From Fratercula arctica (lineage: Eukaryota; Chordata; Aves; Charadriiformes; Alcidae): 64,000 bases of DNA. Shown in pieces: positions 12,020-24,100 of this stretch; the stretch's first letter is position 1, and each line of letters opens with the position of its first letter. Under the pieces are notes generated by a model, which was not told the origin of the DNA, ran no database searches, and saw only the letters and a program-made list of their open reading frames with translations. The translations under genes and the position numbers were made by a program. The stretch is from NCBI GenBank assembly GCA_947846985.1, contig CANTUZ010000001.1, forward strand, positions 6,369,504 to 6,433,503. The letters are read 5' to 3'.

Positions 12020-12563
12020 ATTCTGCAAACTTAGCAAATTAAATCAGTTCAGTGAAAGCACGAAGAGAAGCGCCAGAGGCAGCTCCTGTGTGGCACGGGT
12101 GGGAGGAGAGTTGGAGAGGGTCTGGGAGGAGAGAGGGCAAAATGGGACTGCTCTTTACATTCACAGCCAGTTATTAGATGGACACAACTGTACCACACAA
12201 ATATACAAAAGCAAGGTTCTGGTAGGTTGCAAGACAATCCTCACAGTATTTCATAAACTACTTCATGCAGTAATTAGCTATTTTATCTTAGGATACCATG
12301 GGGATCTGGATAAAGACACCAAGTCATTTTGGTTATTTTGCCATAGGGCCAGGGATCCATCTGCATATACTAAGAAGCTTAGGCCTATATATTCCCATTC
12401 TGGATGGATTAAAAATAACTTCCTCTGTAAAGAAGCTTTTAAATGCTGTTTTAAATCTAACCCTCAGCGGTCTGTTATCCCAGATTCATCTTCCATCTAT
12501 TCTACGATCAAAGTTGTTCAAATGCAGCATCCAAATTTAAAAACTTATTTATACAGGTTTTAA
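12012..12563 (+). other. Unrecognised 183-codon open frame in unique DNA
   Basis: The longest frame in the window outside repeats. It begins inside the GTGTGT arm of a microsatellite hairpin, has no Kozak-like context worth noting, and is matched by overlapping frames on both strands (62 codons at 12049-12237 - and 80 codons at 12298-12540 +). The predicted product is cysteine- and lysine-rich with no domain I recognise. I regard it as probably a chance frame. A piece of an exon or an old processed gene cannot be excluded without a search. Confidence 0.15.
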
Positions 12564-15050
12564 GACAGTGTTATTTCACTGACTGAGTACTTTAATATTG
12601 GCTTCTGTTAACAAAATACATACGCAAGTTACAGAGATGCTGTTTCTCCCATTCTTTCTGTCACTTTTAGACAGACATGGAGTGATTTAAGGGGTAACTT
12701 TTCTATGTGTATTGTGCTGAGATCTGATTCAACTCAAAATTTATGGACCGAGAGCTTCCAGACTTGTTTTGTGAGACACTAACAGCACTTCTCATATAAG
12801 CTATAGATGTCATAAATCTAGAGGTTTGTTTGAATCTCAGACAGCCAGTAAATTTTTTTTTTTTTTCTCCCTTTCTGCACCTTGATCATGAATATGATTC
12901 TATCACATCTCCTTCATTCAGGACGAGTTTGTGTCTGACTATATTGCAGTTGGCATAGCTGATCGAATCACAGCAGCCACATTCTCCTCTTAAACTCCCA
13001 CCCCCCTCTCTGGTTGAGCCAGAGAGTCAATATGATGACTAAGGGCAGCAAAACTCAATTTCTCATTCTGCTGTGCTTCACCAGGCTGCCTTGTTATTTT
13101 TAAGTCTCTCCTCCATATGGTGGCACACTCTTGTCCCCATATTTCAGTGTCTTCCAGGGGAGCATATATCCCTTATCTGATACCACGTTGCCCCCTAGTG
13201 ACAAATACTTCACTTGTCTCATGCTTCGCTCCATCCGATCCTGCAGTGCTGACTTCTTTTCCTCCAGCATTCACAGTTATGTAGTTGTGGGGTTTTCTTT
13301 CATTCTGTTTCGGTTAAGTTTTCGATCATGCCCTTATCTATGCTGGAAAAGCGTTCCTTAATCCTGTCCCTCTGGGATATTAATTGAGTCAGACTCACTT
13401 TGGCTCCAGTCTGCAAGAAGAGCCCAAGTTTCTGTGCTGCACTTATTACTGCTATTTATACACGATGGGCTGAGCTCACCCAGGCAGGGTTTCTGCCATA
13501 GGGCTTAGTTACTGCAGAAATCAGCAGCGATTGTGCCTCCATCAGCATGACGGCAGGTGGCCAATGCTACCTGGTATGTAGGCAATTCATTGGGAAATGG
13601 GAGGCACAGCAAGGGTTTGGGGGAAAGATATAATCTAATCTCATCCTCTAAATGGCTCCTTCCACCTTGCTTTCCTAATATCAGTGCTGCAGAGGTTATT
13701 GGCAAGAAATTCCTTCAAGCACTAAGAGAAGGGTTTAGAAATGTGAATCAAGTCACTCTCCTGAGGGTTTGGGGAGACGAGCTCTCCCCTTAAGAGAGCA
13801 TGAGCAATCTCATGCTGCAGACTGAACAACTCTTGAGTCTCCTAAGCAGAAGGAAGGGAAGAGGGTCGAGGAGCACTTTTATTTAGGCAAGCAAAAGGAT
13901 TTTTAACCCTGGACATACTTAGAGTGCTAAGCCTGCAGAGGAAGAGGCAGTTGCAAATTCCTTACCTCTTCCCTTGCTACTAAAGGACCGCAACCCATGT
14001 GCTCCTCATGCTTCTCAGTATATCGGACTTTCAGTGTCACTCTCACCAGTCCCTGGAGGGAGAAAGGAAGGCCCAGCATGCTACAACGGCACCTAGAAAT
14101 TATTTCTGTGCTTAAGAATGTATGTATAAGCTAGCATACACTGGAGGCAGAGAGAAGAGCGTTGCCTGTAGCTCCTGACAAACTTACTGGGATGGGTTAG
14201 ACTCTGACTTTGGCATTGACCGAGTTCATCCAGGCCCTTTCCTCTTAATGTCCACATAACAGACCTTTATAAAAACAGCAGAGAGATCTCCTGTGTTCAT
14301 GGAAAATGCTGTGGCAGGAGCTGATCACTATTCCTTCCACATAAAGAAATAATTCTGATTTTACGCTAAGATGGGCATTTGAACTGATTGTTTCAGTCAT
14401 GGCTCTAATTCAGCATAATTCTGTGCATTAAGATAATTTTCTTTGCCTTGGTTTGGCTTAATTTAGTTTCCAAAGGTAGTAACTTCTAGTGAGACTTCCA
14501 GAAGCCATGTCACCAATACCTGGAACCTGCCTGGACTACACAATCCCTCTGAAAAATGGTTCTATGGGCACTGAGAAGGTCCAAATGTGCCAAAGTTGAT
14601 GTGAAAATCCAGATGAAAGAATATCTCATAGATTGAAAATGTTTCTATTACGTTAACTGATTATTAAGCACCCCAAAAACAGAGGTAATACTATAAAAGC
14701 AATTACACTGTCTTTGATTAATACCACCACTACAAATACAGCAACATTAGATTTATTCCAAACTGTGCCATTCAATTAACAAGACAGTAGTTGTTCTTGC
14801 TTGGCTCAGACTCACTGTTTTCATTCTGCTCTGAAGTTTCCTTTTAGATCCACTGTTGTATGAAAGTGCTTCAGAAGATGTGAGGCTAGTGGTGAGCATT
14901 ACCAGAAATTGTTACATACATGAATTTCCAAATACTGAACAAGATGGTGATCTTCAGCAGTAGGCTCTGGAGCTCTTCACATGATCCAACAAGCAATCAT
15001 CTCAGTGATTTGTATCACCTTAGTCTGGACTATAGGTACTGTTTTGTTTG
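12564..15050. other. Unique non-coding DNA
   Basis: No repeat family or exon recognised. Contains a T17 run near 12849-12866 and several small unrelated frames. The stretch around 12960-13050 is richer in C but has no recognisable element. Confidence 0.55.
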
Positions 15051-15292
15051 GCCTTTCCTTGCCTTCCCTTGCCTTTCCTTGCCTTCCCTTGCCTTTCCTT
15101 GCCTTTCCTTGCCTTTCCTTTCCTTCTCTTGCCTTTCCTTGCCTTGCCTTGCCTTGCCTTGCCTTGCCTTCCCTTCCCTTTCCCTTCCCTTTCCCTTTCT
15201 TTTCCCTTCCCTTTCCCTTCCCTTTCCCTTCCCTTTCCCTTTCCTTCCTCTCCTCTCCTCTCCTCTCCTTTCCTCTCCTCTCCTCTCCTGAG
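15051..15292. repeat. Four-phase polypyrimidine array
   Basis: Pyrimidine-rich block on the + strand with related but changing units: nine GCCTTYCCTT decamers in register (15051-15140, one diverged), six GCCTT pentamers (15141-15170), 11-mers of CCCTTCCCTTT type (15171-15245), and CCTCT pentamers (15246-15289). It ends at a small hairpin, CTCTCCTGAGGAGAG. The overlapping 100- to 150-codon frames on both strands are repeat artefacts. The minus strand is G-rich with GGG/GG runs, so G-quadruplex or triplex forms are possible. Confidence 0.95.
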
Positions 15293-17329
15293 GAGAGCTG
15301 CCCTGCTGCCCTGCACACACGGTCTTGAAATCCATATACAGTGCATTTGTTAAGCAGGCTTTGCCTACAATATAGGATGGATTTATACACTGCTTTATAC
15401 ACTTTATACTGCTCCTTGTTACCTTTCTTCATTACAACACTAATGTCACCTTCTCCCAGTATTCTGGCCAGCCTCCTGGTTCCAGAAATATGACTGCATT
15501 GTTTCTAAGACAAAAGGTACTAATAGCAGCCTGATAAAGATATGCAACTGAAAGCAATGCAAGCTGTTGCCAATTTCTAAATCTTTCTGCTGGTTAGCTG
15601 CATACCATTATTCTCGGTGCCGCGACATTTACTGCTGCTCCTGAAGGAGATGCTGTGTGGGGTTGCCAAAGATGCTATCGGAGAACAGCACCATTAGCGA
15701 CTCTGCACGTATGTGACCAGACAAGTAATTCAACATTTTGAAGTCACCAGACCATAGTTCTTGGAAGAAAACTGGATGGTGGCAACAGAAAAGAAATGAA
15801 AGTCTCCCAACCTGCTGCCTGGAAGGGAGACAAACATTTTCACAAACATAAGAATTAATAATTTGCAGAACTGGGGGCTTAAGCAGATTTGTTTTCCCAA
15901 ACAGATTCATCCGTCCTTAATCAGCAGCCCCAGCTGTCCCTGCTGGGAAAGTCTGCATTTCTTTTTTCTGCTTGTCCCTGCCTGTGCTGAACTGGCATTT
16001 CCAAAAGCAATCACCGCACGACGTGTAGCTGAACACCCAGAAATACTAAGAATTGCTAATTCAGTGCCAACCACGCTGATTCACCAAGCTGAAAGTGCCG
16101 GTTCAACTCAGCAAGAGCCGTGGGGTGACAAGGAAAGGCAGGACTCTGCCAAGAGGGACAGGCTACTCGGCAGCTGGATGGGGAAGGGGTGGCTGGCTGC
16201 TTATGAGAGGCAGATCCAAGACACTGGCTCAAGCGACACATTGGAGGAGTGCAATATAAAAGGCAGCAAACATTGTATGTGCATATATATGTGTGTGCAC
16301 ATGGACAGTGATAGCTATGGACACACCTGATCATACAACGTAGCACTAAGCAGCTGAACAACTAATGCTTTTATTTACTCCAAATTATTTTTAGTGGCAA
16401 TACCCTAATACTTCTTGAAATAATAAGTTGATTTGCTACGACCAGCCTTGACTGAATTTAACCTATAGTTCAGAAGCAGGGATATATTGGAGTAAGTAAG
16501 TGGTTTGCAATGCTAAAATCAAATTGCATTACAACCAAGGGGTCTGTAATCATGAAACTGAAATATTGTCTCCTTTCCATGGGACTTTACCATCACAAGA
16601 AGTCACCTCTACCCTTTGCAAAAAGCTAAGTTATTTCAAGCTGACCTATTGCAACCGATAAACATACAAGTCCTCACACGGTGACTTAATATCTGTTCTT
16701 CTGTTGTTGCTACCTGTATATTAAAATCAAAATAATCCATAGATGAAATACTGTTGATGTCTGCTCTGTGCCTAACATTATGTGCAACACTAAGATGCGT
16801 TATCTTTCATCTTGAAGGATCTCAAAGTGCAGTAGTGTCTGTTATTGAAATTACTTATTCTCCACTGAAACTCAGCTGTCATCGAGAGAAAAAAACAGCA
16901 CTTGTTAATTCATTCTGCTCGTACCTCTGTATGAGCTACAGGGAGATTCTCTAATTTTTAGCTTTTATCAGCACTGTCTATGCATTATTCTTTTATTAAG
17001 ATGGAATTGGGTAAACACTAATACCTTACACAAAAATCTGATATCCTTTTATTCATTAAGAGTGAGTCGTTTTACATTTCCTATTACTAACATCTTTCCA
17101 GCACTTAAATGTGGCTAACAATTGCAGTGTGGCTTCATAGTGCATCTAACATGATAAAAAAGGCAGTGGAAGAGCAGCAGGTATCTCTGACATTGACCCT
17201 TAACAACATTTGTACAATTTTGCCTCAGATATCCTTGTGTTAAATCCAGTTCCACCAGCAGAGTACATTAATTTTGGTCCAGTGAATTAATCTACACATC
17301 AGTTAAGCTGAGTATCTCCTCTTTTCTGC
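15293..17329. other. Unique non-coding DNA
   Basis: Holds overlapping frames at 15863-16330 (+, 155 codons) and 16056-16361 (-, 101 codons) in a somewhat GC-richer stretch. Neither shows a domain I know. A TATA-like word (AATATAAAAGG) occurs at about 16252 but nothing recognisable follows it. Confidence 0.5.
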
Positions 17330-17930
17330 TCAAGGGCCTTCTGGGAGCAGTCCTGCAGAGAAAGCGGGCTGGGAGAGCCATTCCAACTATACAATAGCGC
17401 GTGTCATGGCACACGGCCAATTATCCACTCCTTTGCAGCTGCGTGGTGGGACTTAACGCATCTGTAAAGTGGGCATAAAACACTGCAAAATCATTTTGTC
17501 TAGGTGAAACAGCTAAAGTGCAAGAATATGGTCTATCCAGTATCCCGGCTACTTGTGGTTAATACACGTGAGGCACTTTTGCTTTCATCTACATCCACTG
17601 ACTATCATTAATCGCACGGGGAAATGGGCAGCGTTGCCTGTGAGGTTTATACGGCCACGGTAGGCAAATACATTAAATCAAATTGCAGCTTAGAAATATG
17701 ATGGTGTCGTCTGCTCTTATTTCTATTGTTTAAGCGTGATCTGCACCATTATTATCACCTCGTAGAGACTCACACACTGCATCGTGAAATTTGCATGAAA
17801 ACAACAGCTGTCAAACAACAGTAATTGCACAAAAGTAGCAGGGTGAAAAGAGGCAGCTATGAATTCTCTTTGGCAAAATTAGCGAATTCATCAGAATTAG
17901 CTTCTGCATGACCAAATGGAATAGAATCAC
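17330..17930. promoter_or_regulatory. Candidate conserved regulatory DNA (unproven)
   Basis: A 600-bp unique stretch with many transcription-factor-like words and an unusual number of CpGs for this AT-rich neighbourhood. Seen directly: octamer ATTTGCAT (17789-17796), E-box CAGCTG joined to a MEIS/TGIF-like TGTCA (17805-17813), homeobox-like TAATTG (17822-17827), and an NF-Y-like GCCAAT near 17417. None of these words is rare alone. The call rests on their clustering and on the lack of repeats. No open frame of note is present. Confidence 0.3.
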
Positions 17931-19763
17931 ATCTACAAGCGTGTGGGTCCTCCAAGTACATAAAAGTTAGCATTAATTAAAATGCTTATTTTCCATCTGT
18001 ACTTTGCAATCCATTTCTATCCAGTCTGCTCTATGTGTGCACTCCATCAGAAACTTTGCGATGCAGGCATTTCCGTTAAGATCCTCTTTTTTTTCAGCAA
18101 CAAGATGTTGCACACAAACAAGAGTGGCAGGGGGGAGCAGGGGAGATCGTCACTGTGGGTGCAAGTAGCCATTTACACACTTCCAAGCCGCTTATGTGGA
18201 GAATCAGCTGAAATACCCTAAGGACCACTGGACTCTTGGCAGTGGCCACTGGGGAGGAAGCCATCATGGCAGAGAGGAAGCCATCCTTGGTGCCCCCAGA
18301 AAAGCAGAGATTGTGACAGAGCAAACCAAGTACGTACAAAGAGACCCTGATGTTCTGCACTTGTGCCGGTAACTTAAATGAAACAACACATGTGGCCGGA
18401 TGGGCAAAGATTTCTTTCATCACACCTTTAGCACATAACTACTTGTTTATCTATTTATTTATTTATTCACAATTTAGGTACATCATCAGTGAGATCAGGC
18501 CTTAGTGGATAATATCAAGTTGGTTTGGGTTTTGGTGGGGTTTTTTTTGTTTGCTTGGTTTGTTTTTTTTTTTTGTTTTTTTTTTTTTCTCTTTGCATGG
18601 CTTATAATTTTACATGCTTATAAAATCCATGTTTTATAGTGGATCAGCATTTAAACAAAACATTTAAATAAAACACACTAGGATGCTGAAGGAGGTAAAA
18701 GGTAACAACTTAAAATGGATATCTAATAGCAGCTACAAAAATTTGGAATATCTCTGATAATCTTTTTGTGCTAAATTCAACATCTGCTATTGTTTCATTA
18801 TGCTTATTGAATAATCTTGTTTTTCCTACTTATTTCCTCTTTATAGCTCTAGTTTATTCTATGTGTTACATTTATTATCTTCTAATGCTATAGAATCATA
18901 TCAATAACAACTTTCAAATAGTTCAATAGTTCGGACCTCCCCGGGGACCAGCACCTGATGTCCCTACTTAAGCCTAAATTCAGGCTACTGTCTTCTTTTC
19001 TGGCTGGAAGAAAATTGAGTCCTCCAAGGAAAGACAATGGATAATCTTGTCTTCCTGGTGTGAGCACCACAAAGAGAAATGGGATAGGTGCAAGACTCCT
19101 CCATCAGGCAGAGAAGTGCATCTGGGGGTTACTCTTGAGGAGAAGGTGCCCATCTAGACGTGCAGCAGTTGTTCCCCCGGCCCAGGTACAGGTATTATTT
19201 GCAGAATGGTAGGTAAGACTTCAAGAAAATTCTGGACAAACCATGCACAGTAATTGAAATACAGCAATAAATCTGGGTACCGTAGAAGCATCGCACAAAA
19301 AACACTCCCCTCACTGACTCTGTATTGAGAGGACTGAGAGACAAGACTGAAATACAGCATATTAACTCCCTCCATCAGCTACTAAATCATGGTAGCTGGG
19401 TTTGTGTATACTACGAGACTTTTGTTTCATGGCAAAAAACACATTAGCTCAAACCTCTGTCATGGGCAGAGCAGAATCGTGACACCAGGGTATACACTCT
19501 CAAGTAGTTTTTGCTGCAGTGCATTGCTCATCCAGTACCCAATAACCAGCTTCCTTAACCTGAACACCTCTGAGCCTTACGTCAATTCACAAACTAGTGT
19601 TCTTTTTCAGGACACGATCTTTATCTCAATTTAAAGCCCATGTGCACAAAAAGGTGGGATTTTCATTGCTGGTAGGCAGTTTTGTGCATCTGTCAATGGT
19701 GCGTGTCCCGTGCTACGTGTGCACATTTAGCCACCCTCCTCAGGGCACACATGTAGTACACAG
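17931..19763. other. Unique non-coding DNA with T/G-rich runs
   Basis: Contains a TTTA run (about 18447-18468) and a T/G-rich low-complexity block (about 18529-18592). A 109-codon frame at 18094-18423 (-) has no recognised domain. No CR1 or LTR seen before 19764. Confidence 0.5.
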
Positions 19764-20078
19764 AGTCATAGAATCACAGAATGGTTCAGGTTGGAAGGGA
19801 CCTTAAAGATCATCTAGTTCCAACCCCCTGCCCTGGGCAGGGACACCTCCCACTAGACCAGGTTGCTCAAAGCCCCGTCCAGCCTGGCCTTGAACCCCTC
19901 CAGGGATGGGGCAGCCACAGCTTCTCTGGGCAACCTGGGCCAGGGTCTCACCACCCTCACAGTGAAGAATTTCTTCCTGATATCCAATCTAAATCTACCC
20001 TACTTCAGTTTGAAACCATTACACCTCATCCTGACATCTTTACTCTTACTCTCTCTCCATGACCCTGAGATGTCGCCG
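19764..20078 (-). mobile_element. CR1 LINE 3' fragment (reverse)
   Basis: Opens with the reverse tail GTCATAGAATCACAGAAT, then GGTTGGAAGGGACC, AAGATCATCTAGTTCCAACC and the reverse of the 3' coding end. The antisense of TTCAAGGCCAGGCTGGACGG lies near 19880, and of the VVRHWxRLP-type region near 19920-19970. About 315 bp remain, covering the last part of ORF2 plus the short 3' UTR. Same subfamily as the forward copies at 53199 and 57034. Heavily 5'-truncated, no intact frame, inactive. Confidence 0.93.
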
Positions 20079-20929
20079 CTCTGCCTTTCAATTCTTTTCC
20101 AGACTCCTGCTATCAACTGGATTTAACTCCACACATCATTTAAGCTTAATAGTTTTCTTTTTCTAGGCAAAAAGATCTTGAACCCGGAATTTGGTCAGGA
20201 CCTAAAGGCAACACAAACTTTCATTCCTCAGAAGGCTGGTGTCCTTCTGGAATGGCTGAGCTTGTTCCCACCTTAGCAAAATCCCATAAAACTGACCTAA
20301 TAGCTTTCACTTAAATAGTGTCACATGAAGCAGTTTGCACTGAACAACTGAACTTCCATAAACCACATGTGGTCAGTGTATTCTTTTAAGTGAAATTAAA
20401 GAAAGTAAAAAAAAAAAGTCAGAAAACTATATTTCAAGACTTAGTACACCTAAAAAGTCTTCCTGAATTCCCTACGAACAGCAGCAGCTGTTTCCATGCC
20501 TGAAATTTAATACACTGGATTTGTTTAAAACCCATCCCAATTTAAATCCTTTTATTTTACAATATTCTAATCTTCCCTGTTTAAGACAGCCCCGCTTTTT
20601 CTTGTGTTTTAATTGCTCCTCTTCTGTGCAATAAAAAATGCAATAGTTAAGCTCCCGTGTCTACCTCCGCTAATCCAGCAGCCAGCCTGTGACTTCAGCA
20701 AGCCCTACGTACCTGTCTCCTAGGGCTCCAATTAATTCCTCTTTCACTTAGCACCAAGGGAATAAAAAATCACAGTCCTCATGCCCGGGCCAAGCTGACA
20801 CAATCAGTCCCAAGAAAACTCATTTTATCTTTGTTGCTGTTTACTCCAGACAGCAAGCACTTGGACCAAAGCTATGATCCTGGATGCCAAAGGCTGACAC
20901 GCAGCTCCAGCAAGCCCTGAGATGCTCAG
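20079..20929. other. Unique non-coding DNA
   Basis: No repeat or exon recognised. GC content rises towards 20630-20930, leading into the CpG-enriched stretch that follows. Confidence 0.5.
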
Positions 20930-21190
20930 CATCTGCGCCAGCTATGAATGATACATGTGCGAGGAGTGAGGTTGCTCTGTGAGCAACGTTAAAGTGGGTT
21001 TTGATCATCTGATCAAAGAGTGCTGTAAATCGACGTAGGCTTTAATGTAGTGAATATAAGGTTTTGTTCCTTGACGAACGGCAGTGACTCGCTATATGTA
21101 GGGCAAGGCTGTTTATAGCGTGCAGCGCACCGTTTGAATTGTCAGTTTGCGCTCTGTGCCGGGATGCTTCAAGACAATGAAAAAGCACTT
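20930..21190. promoter_or_regulatory. CpG-enriched unique stretch with a TGATCAAA inverted repeat
   Basis: About thirteen CpG dinucleotides in roughly 240 bp, in a window where CpG is otherwise scarce. Inside it TTTGATCA (21000-21007) and TGATCAAA (21010-21017) form a perfect 8-bp inverted repeat with a 2-bp spacer, and each arm carries a TCF/LEF-like ATCAAA core. No open frame of note. Could be an enhancer or other conserved element, or simply old GC-rich DNA. Confidence 0.25.
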
Positions 21191-24100
21191 GCAAATAAAT
21201 TGTAAAATGTTCTTTCAACTGTGAGGGATCTGTCTGGTCTAGATGCTTAGGTAGGAATGGGAAGTCTGTGTTTCTATGACTAAAACATTAAGCTTTATTT
21301 TTGATAGGATGTGTTTTTTCGTTGACCTCAGCCACTGCAATTATGAGACCCTCATGACATGTGAGGTCCATTTAAGCACCTAAAGACTTCTAAGAAGAGG
21401 CTATCTCATCTCTGCTGATCATCTAGGTCAAGAGAGTTTGATATTTTCTGTGGTAGACCTCTAAGATATGTTGCAGGAATTGGACACTACAAATACTTTT
21501 CTCTCCCTCTTGACTACAGGAGAAGGTTATAGTGACCAGTGCAGACAGAATAGATAAAACTGCCACATTTAGCCACATTTGACCTCCTCAGAGTCTGAAT
21601 CTGGCTGCTAACATAGCCAGGTGAGATGGCTATGAAAGAGTGGGAGGTGTGAGTCTCTGGGGGTGACTACTGCACCATGTCGGGTGTCCTAGAGCTGGCT
21701 GACAGAGCCTCGCTTAGATTCAGAGCAGGGTTTGGCATGGGACAATTTGCCCATGTGCATGCAGAGAGTCTTAATATTGCAGAGGAACCACACATCCAAA
21801 TTTCTCATGTCAGTTGTAATGACTAACAGGTCACATATGTGATGCACCGTGCTCACATGCACTCTGCTTTTCTCATTCCACCTGGATCCTGCAACACAGA
21901 GCAAAATGCAGTCAGGCTCCATGCAAATAAAAAAAAAAAAAAGTTTATGATCCTCATACAGGCCTTCGCTTTCTCCATAGCGTGACAGTTGTGCATGCAG
22001 CACGATGTGCTAGAGCTCTAATTCCCAGTATTTATGACCAAGGTCTGTCTCAGTCCATGCATGAATTATCCAGAGCATTTCATCTGCCTAACTACTGTCC
22101 TACCAGTGTTAAAGCCTGTGGGAGCAATTGTTTGGAAAAGCAGAGTGGAAAAAAAAAACTATTTTTGCTTTTAATGTGGCAAAAAAAAAAATTCTGAAAG
22201 GCGAATAACACAAACTCCATCTACAGAGTAGAGAGGTGGACTATAAAGAAAAAGAAACACGAAAATTATTTGAACACTAAGTTTCAAACAAAATCAGTGA
22301 ATCCCTATCCAGAAAATAAGCTGGTTTGTTGCAGCAGAGTTTACTTTGATATTAAACTGTCTTCAGGTCATGCACGTGTGAATGAAATGAAACAGGAAAA
22401 AACTACACAAAAAATAGCTTAATATCTGTTCTTGGAATGAACTCAAATCTCCATGTGTTATTTCTACTTCTAAAGAGCCAGAAAAACATTTAGAATCATT
22501 TTAGAAACTCAGTAGATAACCAAATAGATGCAAAGAAGATGAAGAAAAACAAAAAAAAGAATGAAGGTTCTGTGTGGTACTTTGTGTCGCTATAGTCTAA
22601 TTTTGCACCTCTAATTTTGATGGTCTCACTAAGATTTATAATTTACATAGAAAATCCATGGACATGTTTTTTTTTACCATGTGGCTAGTAATTTGGGGTG
22701 TTCAGAAAGGACACACAGCAAAGCCTCCCTTTATTGAAAAGCAGTTATGTCACGGAACTCTGCTAAGTTATGTGAGTCCAGCACGTACATTTGCGTCTGC
22801 AGACTCTAAGTCCCACCAGCCTCCAACGTATTTACCTCTAATGTGCCAGACAGTAAGGAAATAGAACCAGTTTTACTTTATGGGTGAAAAAGTGAGTATT
22901 GAATAATACGCCTGTAAGCGGAACAAAAAATGTGTGCTGAGTTAGGAATGGGTGCCAGTTCCTTAAATATTGATTCTAGCTTTAAACACCTGCTGATGTG
23001 CATGTAACTGGAATTTCTCAGAAGCCAAAGCCCTCTGATTTAGTTTGAAGGTCCAGTCGCTTTACCTGATGCACAAATAAACCAAATCTTAATGGCCTAT
23101 TACTGGCTGCGTACTTAGCCTGGATAAGCTCCAGAATTTGCTTATCTAATTATTCTGGCCAAAATAAAGTGTGAATACAAGCCTTACAATAATTCATTAT
23201 GGTTCCATTCTAGCTTCTCCTGAAGTTGGTGACTCTCTTTTTGACTGACTTTGACTAGTCCTAAATTAACATGTAGGACAAATGCGGTAAGAACAAAACA
23301 GGAGGAAGAATTACGTTTCTCGGGTTTGCAAACACTTTTGGCAAGTTGTCATTGTTCAGCGAAAACTTTTTCATTAAAAGTACTTCTGACCGTCCCTCTT
23401 GGTGTGGCAAGAATTTAAGTTATTAACGGGATATAAGGATGAAACTCAAGTTTATCCTACAGTTATAATTGTGGTGTAACTGTGTATTGAGGCTGTGCCG
23501 GGGTGTAAATCCAGTCAGTTATCTCACTGGTGGAACAATGAACAATTTAAACAGTGGACTAACTTGAGACAGGGGGGTGGGCTGAAAATCTAGCCAGTCT
23601 TCACAAAGCATGTGACTAACTGTTAGAGGAGCTCTCCTAGTGGCAATTTTGGGCAGTCACAACAAATCCTCTTGGCAACTCATGCCGGTGTCTCAACCAG
23701 TTTGTTTCGTTCCAGTGTGTTGATTCATACGCCGGGTGAAGACGGGGCCATCCCAGAGAGTTCCAGAGTGTTCCTACTCCAGAACTAACCAACCTGTACT
23801 ATGTACAGACAAGATACTTGTAAATACTCAGCAGGAACTTCTAAATATGCAGAAATCGTCATGCGAGATAGCCTCTTGTGCATAGCTAAGATCACTAGGA
23901 TCTGGTCGGTAGATAGCTTAGGATAATCAACATCAGTAGATTGGGAATGTGATGGAATGGTGACACAGGACCTCAGGCCAGCTGGATACGGGAATTCAGC
24001 AGAAATATGTTTTGGGGAGTTTTGCTCAACCCTGCTGGAGATACCATTGCAAAGACACTTGCAACAGAGACTCCCGTCACCACCCAGACAGTGGCTGACC

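Noticed and set aside
14920..15432. Five overlapping frames of 101 to 151 codons
   Set aside because: Produced by the polypyrimidine array at 15051-15292; both strands and several frames are open at once.
16245..16270. TATA-like AATATAAAAGG as a promoter
   Set aside because: Nothing recognisable as a gene follows, and such words are frequent here.
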